Assembly: GCF_900109565.1 (NCBI RefSeq)
Contig: NZ_FNZZ01000009.1
Span: forward strand, 1-51,841
Length of the DNA stretch: 51,841 nucleotides
Direction: 5' to 3'
Origin: Sphingomonas palmae
GTDB taxonomy: Bacteria > Pseudomonadota > Alphaproteobacteria > Sphingomonadales > Sphingomonadaceae
A program made the position numbers and the translations under genes. Shown in pieces: positions 47,193 through 51,841 of this stretch. The notes under the pieces were generated by a model. It saw nothing but the letters and a program-made list of their open reading frames with translations, ran no database searches and was not told the origin of the DNA. How positions within the stretch are numbered: the first letter of the stretch is position 1; each line of letters starts with the position of its first letter.

Positions 47193-50100
47193 CTATCGCC
47201 CGCGGCCCCGATCATCACCACTCCGATCCTTGTCGCGCTGTTTGATCCGCTCGCGTTCCTGCTCTTGCTGGCGAATATGCTCGGCGCGGCGCTCGCGCAT
47301 GACTGCTTCGTAGAGCTTGTGGAGGTGAGGATGCGCGCGCTCGACCCTAGCACGCGCCAGCTCATCGCCTCGGTGCCGCCGCTGCCCGGTCACGGGACCG
47401 AGATACTCCTTGATCTGACCTAGTCGCTTTGCGAGCTGCGTGGAGCGCTGCTGCAACCCGCGCGCGGTCTTCTCCCAACTCGCCTGCGCCGCTTCGTGGG
47501 ACGGCCGGCGTAGCGCTGCCAACAACCCGCTGCGCGGCAGCGGCTGTTTGCGGGCGTGGTTATCCCTGACCGTTTCATGGCGCCGGTACATGCCGCTGGC
47601 TCGCACCTGCGCTCGCTGCGCGCGTGCCTGCACACTGGCCAGTTCCCTGCCGTGTTCCAATATCCAGGTTTTCTCAACTCCCTCACGCGTCGGACGCCGT
47701 TGCCCTTCGGGCTGCATCTCACGCGAGGACAAGGCAGCGGTGTTAATCGCACCCCTTTCTGGATTCCGATTGCCCAGACCCGATTCGTCACCGGTGTTAA
47801 TCGCCCCCCTTTCACGGCTTCGGTCGCCGGGGGCGGACATGGCACCGGTGTTAATCGGCCCCCCTTGCTCCCTGCCGGGCTTCGGTCTGAATCCGTCGAA
47901 CATGCCGCGCGCCTTGTCGCGCACCTTCTCGACCGTCTGGCGCGCGAGTTCCGGAAACCGGATCTCGCGCCGATCGGCGAAGGCGCGGGCATGGTCCTGC
48001 TCGCTCCGCTCCGGCGCATAGTCGCCTGCCATGTCCTTCGACCGGTCGCGCGACAGCGCGCGCGCCAGCCGACCCTGATCGGCGAAGTCGTCGCGGCCGT
48101 AATGGAGATGCACGCGGTCGCGGTGCCGCGACAGCCCGACATAACCGCTGTGGCGGTCCATGCCGGGGGTGGCGAGCGCGTGGGCGTCGTCCACCGACAC
48201 GCCCTGCGACTTGCCGAACGTCGCCGCATAGCCGTGATCGACCGCGGCATAGTCCCTCGCGTCGAACCGAACCTCGCGACCGCCGTCGAGCCGCACCGTC
48301 ATGCCCTCCGGGCTGACGCGCGCGATCGTGCCCAGCGTGCCGTTCTTCACCCCCAGCGAGCGCTCGTTGCGCAGGAACATCAGCCGGTCGCCCGCCGCGA
48401 AGTCGCGGTGCCCCTTGTCGGCCGCGAATGCCACATCCTCGCCCAGTTCGCCGTTCGCATGAAGCCGGCCGCGCGCCTCCTCGTTCAGCTCGCGCACCTC
48501 GGCGTTGGTATGGGTGAGGATGATCCGGCTGCGTTCGGGATCGGCGCGGCGCTGGCGATCCCACTCGTCGACCAGCTCGCCGCGCGCCGCCTCGCGCGTG
48601 TCGGCCGCGTGGATCATGCCGTGTGCGGCATAGGCGTCCAGCGCTTCGGCGGTCCGACCGGTCGCCAGCGCGCGCGTCGCCTCCTTCTGCCAGTCCTCTC
48701 GCTGCCGGCGTATCTCGGTGATCTCGACCGCGCCGTGCCGCTCGGCGATCGACCGGAACGCCGCGCCCGCCTCGATCGCCTGCAACTGCTCGGGGTCGCC
48801 GACCAACACGACCTTCGCCCCGGCATCACGGGCATGGGACAGCGTCCGCTCCATCTGACGGGTGCCGATCATGCCGGCTTCGTCGACGACCAACACGTCT
48901 TTCGGCCCGAGCCGGTCGCGCCCCTGCGCCCAGCCATGCTCCAGGCTGGCGATGGTGCGCGACGCGATACCCGATCCGCTCTCCAGATTCTCGGCCGCGA
49001 TCCCCGACAGTGCCGCACCGCGCACCTGGTAGCCTTCCCGCTCCCACGCCTCGCGTGCGACGCCCAGCATCGCCGACTTGCCGGTGCCGGCATAGCCGAC
49101 GACCGATGCCAGCCCGTCGCGTCCGGTGATATGATCAAAGGCGTCGCGCTGCTCGCCCGACAGGACAAGCCCCCTGCCCTCGGCCGCGCCGATCGCGGCA
49201 TCACGCTGCCGATCGCCGACACCGTGATCGCCGCGCCGTGCCAGCTCGTCGCCGGCCTTCTCCAATCGCGCCTCGGCCGCGATCATGTCGCGCGACGTGA
49301 ACCGTTCCTGGTCGCGGCCGTCCTTCCCCAGCGCCACCAGCTCGGGGCTGGCACGCATCGCCGCCATCACCCGGTCGAACTGGTCCTTGCCGTCCGAATG
49401 CCGGAACACGAACGTCGCGAGGTCGCGGGTGGTGAAGGTCGATTGCTGCCGGGTGATGCCGTCCAGCGCAATGCGCGGATCGGCCGCGATCTTCTCGCCG
49501 TTCTCGCGCGCGATCCGCCGGTGATCGTCGGCGCGCTCGGCATCCTCGCCGCGATCGAGCCGGCGCATTCCGGCCGGGCCGATCTTGTGCTGCGGCTCCA
49601 GCGCGATGCCCTGATCGGCATAGGAACGATGATCGATCCGCGCCTGCAGCCCCAGCTCGGCCATGCGTTCGTTGACATGAGCTGCCCATGCCTCGCGCCA
49701 TTCCTTCAGCAGCTCGTTGCCGTTCCAGTCTCGGTTCTTCTGCCCGAATCCGTCCGGTCCCACGTCGCGCATCGACAGCATGACATGCGCGTGCGGCTTC
49801 GGGCTGCCGTCCTTCGCCTTGTCCCAATGCACGTTGAGGTCGGCGACCATCCCGCGCTTCACGAACTGCTCCTTCACGAAGTCGCGGGCGAGCGCGACGC
49901 CCTGCTTCCTGTTCATCTCGCGCGGGATCGAGAACTCCACCTCGCGAGCGAGCTGCGCGTCCTTGCGCTTCTCCCCGGCCTCCACCTCGTTCCAGAGCAC
50001 GGTGCGGTCGTTTAAACGCTCCGGCGCACCTTGCGGCAACATCACCTCAGAGTGGATGACGCCGGCCTTGTTCGAGAAGTCGTGGTTACGCCCGAGCCGC

Positions 50101-50201
50101 TCGTCATGCAGCTCGGAGGCGGAGCGATAGGCGGCAGATGCGACGGCGCTGGAGCCGTTCGCACGGCTGATGATCTTGGCGCTGAAATGATAGATCGCCA
50201 T
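47193..50201 (-). CDS. traA: TraA-type relaxase-helicase (MOBQ)
   Basis: 1002 residues from the ATG at 50201; the frame is open 19 codons further into the oriT but MAIYHFSAKIISR is the conserved TraA start. The relaxase domain (1-240) has AYR (Tyr ~25) and the HAHVM metal motif. The SF1 RecD-like helicase (about 350-720) has GYAGTGKSAM (Walker A), VLVVDEAGM (Walker B) and VGDPEQLQAIEAG. The tail is charged and includes three 18-residue repeats with INT. It nicks oriT and unwinds DNA for transfer. Confidence 0.95.
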   Translation of the reverse strand: MAIYHFSAKIISRANGSSAVASAAYRSASELHDERLGRNHDFSNKAGVIHSEVMLPQGAPERLNDRTVLWNEVEAGEKRKDAQLAREVEFSIPREMNRKQGVALARDFVKEQFVKRGMVADLNVHWDKAKDGSPKPHAHVMLSMRDVGPDGFGQKNRDWNGNELLKEWREAWAAHVNERMAELGLQARIDHRSYADQGIALEPQHKIGPAGMRRLDRGEDAERADDHRRIARENGEKIAADPRIALDGITRQQSTFTTRDLATFVFRHSDGKDQFDRVMAAMRASPELVALGKDGRDQERFTSRDMIAAEARLEKAGDELARRGDHGVGDRQRDAAIGAAEGRGLVLSGEQRDAFDHITGRDGLASVVGYAGTGKSAMLGVAREAWEREGYQVRGAALSGIAAENLESGSGIASRTIASLEHGWAQGRDRLGPKDVLVVDEAGMIGTRQMERTLSHARDAGAKVVLVGDPEQLQAIEAGAAFRSIAERHGAVEITEIRRQREDWQKEATRALATGRTAEALDAYAAHGMIHAADTREAARGELVDEWDRQRRADPERSRIILTHTNAEVRELNEEARGRLHANGELGEDVAFAADKGHRDFAAGDRLMFLRNERSLGVKNGTLGTIARVSPEGMTVRLDGGREVRFDARDYAAVDHGYAATFGKSQGVSVDDAHALATPGMDRHSGYVGLSRHRDRVHLHYGRDDFADQGRLARALSRDRSKDMAGDYAPERSEQDHARAFADRREIRFPELARQTVEKVRDKARGMFDGFRPKPGREQGGPINTGAMSAPGDRSRERGAINTGDESGLGNRNPERGAINTAALSSREMQPEGQRRPTREGVEKTWILEHGRELASVQARAQRAQVRASGMYRRHETVRDNHARKQPLPRSGLLAALRRPSHEAAQASWEKTARGLQQRSTQLAKRLGQIKEYLGPVTGQRRHRGDELARARVERAHPHLHKLYEAVMRERRAEHIRQQEQERERIKQRDKDRSGDDRGRGR
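47739..47860. repeat. 54-bp in-frame repeats within traA
   Basis: GGTGTTAATCG recurs at 47739, 47793 and 47847, an exact 54-bp period. On the coding strand this gives three 18-residue units beginning G-(A/P)-I-N-T, in the linker between the helicase and the C-terminal tail. The repeat count may vary between relatives. Confidence 0.75.
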
Positions 50202-50229
50202 CGCGCGTCTGTTTCTACCTGTCTGAGCG

Positions 50230-50259
50230 TATGTCGGCAACGACGTATAAGCGCGCACT
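50230..50259 (+). other. Origin of transfer (oriT), RSF1010/Ti type
   Basis: TAAGCGCGCACT (50248-50259) matches the RSF1010-type nic core TAAGTGCGCCCT at 10 of 12 bases, and it is preceded directly by an imperfect hairpin, TATGTCG (50230-50236) and CGACGTA (50241-50247). Hairpin plus nic core between divergent traA and traC is the standard arrangement for MOBQ/Ti oriTs. The predicted nick is after GCGC, near 50256/50257. The rest of 50202-50366 shows nothing else clear. Confidence 0.8.
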
Positions 50260-50366
50260 CACGACTCGCTTCGCTCCTCCTGATTGATCTGGCGGTGTTT
50301 ACTTTTCAGTCGAACTTGCTCCTGCCTGTCCATGCGCTAGGATGCTGCCGTTAGGAGACTTGGCCG

Positions 50367-50693
50367 ATGCGGAAGGTCCGGGATTACGACGCAGAGCTGA
50401 AGGCGCTTGGCGACAAGGCGCGACAGCTCAAGGCGAAGCGGGTTGAACAGCTCGGACAGCTTGTCGCCGCGACGGGCGCCGATGCCTTAGACGCTGAAAC
50501 GCTCGCCGGCGTGCTGCTCGATGCAATCGCCTTAGAGGATGCCGGCGCGAAGGAGGCGTGGCGGGCGAAGGGGGCTGCCTTCTTTCAGCGCCGCGGGCGC
50601 AAGGGTCGCGGCGCTGCTCCGATCGACGGCGCGGAGCCTGACGCTCAACCGGGCAGCGATGCTGCGCGCGGAAGCAGCGCTACGTCGGACTGA
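50367..50693 (+). CDS. traC: Conjugal transfer protein TraC
   Basis: 108 residues. The N-terminal helical region (YDAELKALGDKARQLKAKRVEQLGQLVAATGADAL) matches the TraC mobilization proteins of Ti-like plasmids; the C-terminal third is low-complexity. It is an accessory relaxosome protein and lies next to oriT. Confidence 0.85.
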   Translation: MRKVRDYDAELKALGDKARQLKAKRVEQLGQLVAATGADALDAETLAGVLLDAIALEDAGAKEAWRAKGAAFFQRRGRKGRGAAPIDGAEPDAQPGSDAARGSSATSD

Positions 50694-50937
50694 TACGCGG
50701 GGCTGGGTCTTGCAACGTCGCGAACGCACCCGCCACCTGATCGAGCTGGGCGGACTCGTCCAGAAGGCCGGGCTGGTCGATCTCGCCGACGATGATCGCG
50801 CGACCATCTATGGCGCGCTGCTGGAGCTGGTCGGACGTGCCCGGGAGGGGGCTACCGGCGATACGCTCACGCTCTGGAAGCGGCGCGGCAAGCGGGCCTT
50901 CGACGCAGAAGCGGACGAACGGGAGTCTCACCCATGA
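50659..50937 (+). CDS. traD: Conjugal transfer protein TraD
   Basis: 92 residues from the ATG at 50659, overlapping traC by 35 bp in another frame. RERTRHLIELGGLVQKAGL is the TraD/MobC family core. It probably helps TraA and TraC bind oriT. Starts further upstream (to 50539) are only antisense-like extension. Confidence 0.85.
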   Translation: MLRAEAALRRTDTRGWVLQRRERTRHLIELGGLVQKAGLVDLADDDRATIYGALLELVGRAREGATGDTLTLWKRRGKRAFDAEADERESHP

Positions 50938-51218
50938 TGAGCATAGATCTCGACGCCCTCCGGAACGAGATCCGCGCGCTCGACTTCGTGCGCGGGGGCC
51001 CGACCGAAGACGCGATGTGGCGCGAAGACGACGAGGACGCCCGCGCCAATCTCGCGATCGAGGGCATGGCGCTGACGCCCGAGGATGACGCCCTGTTCGA
51101 CATGATGCGCGACGAACGGGTGCCCCCTGCCCTCGTCACCGCAATCCTGCTCAAGCTGCTCAGGCATCCTGACGCCGATCCGGTGCTGGCAATCACGCCC
51201 GCCGGCGCGAGCTCCTGA
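50934..51218 (+). CDS. Small acidic protein with VbhA-like antitoxin motif
   Basis: 94 residues between traD and traG, overlapping both by a few bases. ANLAIEGMALTPEDDALF (38-55) resembles the VbhA-type Fic inhibitor helix (S/T-x-x-x-E-G), with N39 in place of Ser/Thr and E43-G44 kept. No Fic toxin (HxFxxGNGR) gene is visible. It may be an orphan antitoxin carried with the transfer genes, or an unrelated acidic transfer protein. Confidence 0.6.
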   Translation: MMSIDLDALRNEIRALDFVRGGPTEDAMWREDDEDARANLAIEGMALTPEDDALFDMMRDERVPPALVTAILLKLLRHPDADPVLAITPAGASS

Positions 51219-51841
51219 TGCCAGCGCGGATCGGCCCCTTGTGGGCGCTGTTCATCGGCTTCGTCGTCCTGATGGCGAGCAATAGCTGGCTCAAGGGAAT
51301 CTTTGGCGTCGGCGAAATCGTGACTGACGTGCCGTTCCTGCTCACTGGCCTAGTTCTGTTTGCGATATGGAAGTTCAACCGCCGGGCGGGCAACCGCGGC
51401 AACACGCTGCTGGGCTCGGCCCGCTTTGGCGGGCGGGCGGAGGCTCGCAAGCTGGAGAAGGCTGGCGACCTCATCATCGGCCGCTCCGGCAAGTCGGGCA
51501 AGCTGCTGCGCTACGACGGCCCTGCGCATCTGCTGACGATGGCGCCCACCCGCTCGGGCAAGGGCGTCGGCACGATCATCCCCAACCTGTTGCTGCTCGA
51601 CCGCTCGGTGATCTGCATCGACCCCAAGGGGGAGAACGCCCGCGTCACAGCCCGTACGCGGGCCAGGAAGGGCGACGTGTGGTGTCTGGACCCCTTCGGC
51701 GTCTCCGGGCGTCCAGCGGCTCGCTACAACCCCCTGGCATGGCTCGACGCCACCAGCCCGGACCTCGCGGAAGACGCGCAGACGATCGCCGACGCGTTAG
51801 TCCACGACGCACCGGGTCAGGGCGGCGAGGCGCACTGGAAC
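51218..51841 (+). CDS. traG: Type IV coupling protein TraG/VirD4, N-terminal part
   Basis: Starts at the ATG overlapping the previous stop (TGATG). The first 208 residues have two membrane helices (about 7-25 and 37-52), the sequence GSARFGGRAEARKL, and Walker A TMAPTRSGKGVGT near 107-119, with DPKGEN following. It runs off the window and continues at base 96 of the circular molecule. Confidence 0.93.
   Translation, partial: MPARIGPLWALFIGFVVLMASNSWLKGIFGVGEIVTDVPFLLTGLVLFAIWKFNRRAGNRGNTLLGSARFGGRAEARKLEKAGDLIIGRSGKSGKLLRYDGPAHLLTMAPTRSGKGVGTIIPNLLLLDRSVICIDPKGENARVTARTRARKGDVWCLDPFGVSGRPAARYNPLAWLDATSPDLAEDAQTIADALVHDAPGQGGEAHWN
51747..51841. repeat. Terminal redundancy, right copy
   Basis: Exact repeat of bases 1-95. 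See the left copy; it shows that the window is a closed circle with overlap. Confidence 0.95.

Noticed and set aside
47739..47860. CRISPR-like or regulatory DNA repeats
   Set aside because: The period of exactly 54 bp lies in frame in traA and encodes 18-residue units.
47556..50015. 819-codon open frame opposite traA
   Set aside because: Antisense shadow of a high-GC gene; no motif and no ribosome-binding site, while traA is clear on the other strand.

Overview
This window is almost certainly one complete circular plasmid. Its last 95 bases repeat its first 95 exactly, and a conjugation gene (traG) reads through the junction without a break, so the true circle is about 51,746 bp. High GC, the RepA/ParA types, the Ti-like traA-traC-traD-traG block and the cop/czc/ars gene types all point to a sphingomonad (Sphingomonas, Sphingobium, Novosphingobium or Sphingopyxis; genus not resolvable from this sequence alone). 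The plasmid looks mobilizable rather than self-transmissible: it has an RSF1010/Ti-like oriT, a relaxase-helicase and a coupling protein, but no mating-pair-formation (VirB/Trb) genes.

Layout: (1) 1-3.5 kb, replication and partition: iteron origin, repA, a ParA and a small ribbon-helix-helix partner. (2) 3.5-7.1 kb, a four-gene overlapping operon of serine recombinase, adenine-type DNA methyltransferase and two nuclease-like proteins (restriction-modification). (3) 7.1-12.3 kb, a defence-like island. A leftward operon (ribbon-helix-helix, GNAT, XRE, ImmA/IrrE protease) and a rightward operon (two-domain ubiquitin-like protein, E2-like, E1-like with a degenerate JAB-like N-terminus, DUF6527) diverge from one promoter region whose two promoters carry the same operator-like hexamers. 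(4) 12.33-23.30 kb, a probable 10.97-kb mobile unit with 13-bp inverted ends and a 4-bp target duplication placed in the centre of a palindrome. It carries sulfite-oxidation genes, an ECF sigma/anti-sigma operon, a resolvase and an IS1182-type transposase. (5) 23.3-28.7 kb, mercury uptake (merR-merT) and arsenic resistance (arsR-arsC-acr3-arsN2 frameshifted-arsH), then a MerR-controlled glutaredoxin-MauE fusion. (6) 28.7-38.1 kb, copper resistance (copAB, copCD, DUF305/DUF411/PepSY proteins, a Cys-rich copper-storage-like protein) with an ECF sigma system that matches CnrY-CnrX-CnrH in gene order, size and metal ligands. (7) 38.1-46.3 kb, a second MerR promoter, CDF exporters and czcCBA. (8) 46.3-47.2 kb, non-coding DNA with two parS-like palindromes and two long hairpins. 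(9) 47.2 kb to the end, the mobilization module.

The observations I rate highest are: the shared divergent promoter region linking the ubiquitin-like conjugation operon to the RHH-GNAT-XRE-ImmA operon; the promoter motif TGAGGG-N15-GCGTA found at six copper-gene promoters, defining a candidate regulon for the CnrH-like sigma factor; and paired parS-like palindromes on a plasmid without a visible ParB that would read them. All functions are inferred from sequence reading; no search was run.
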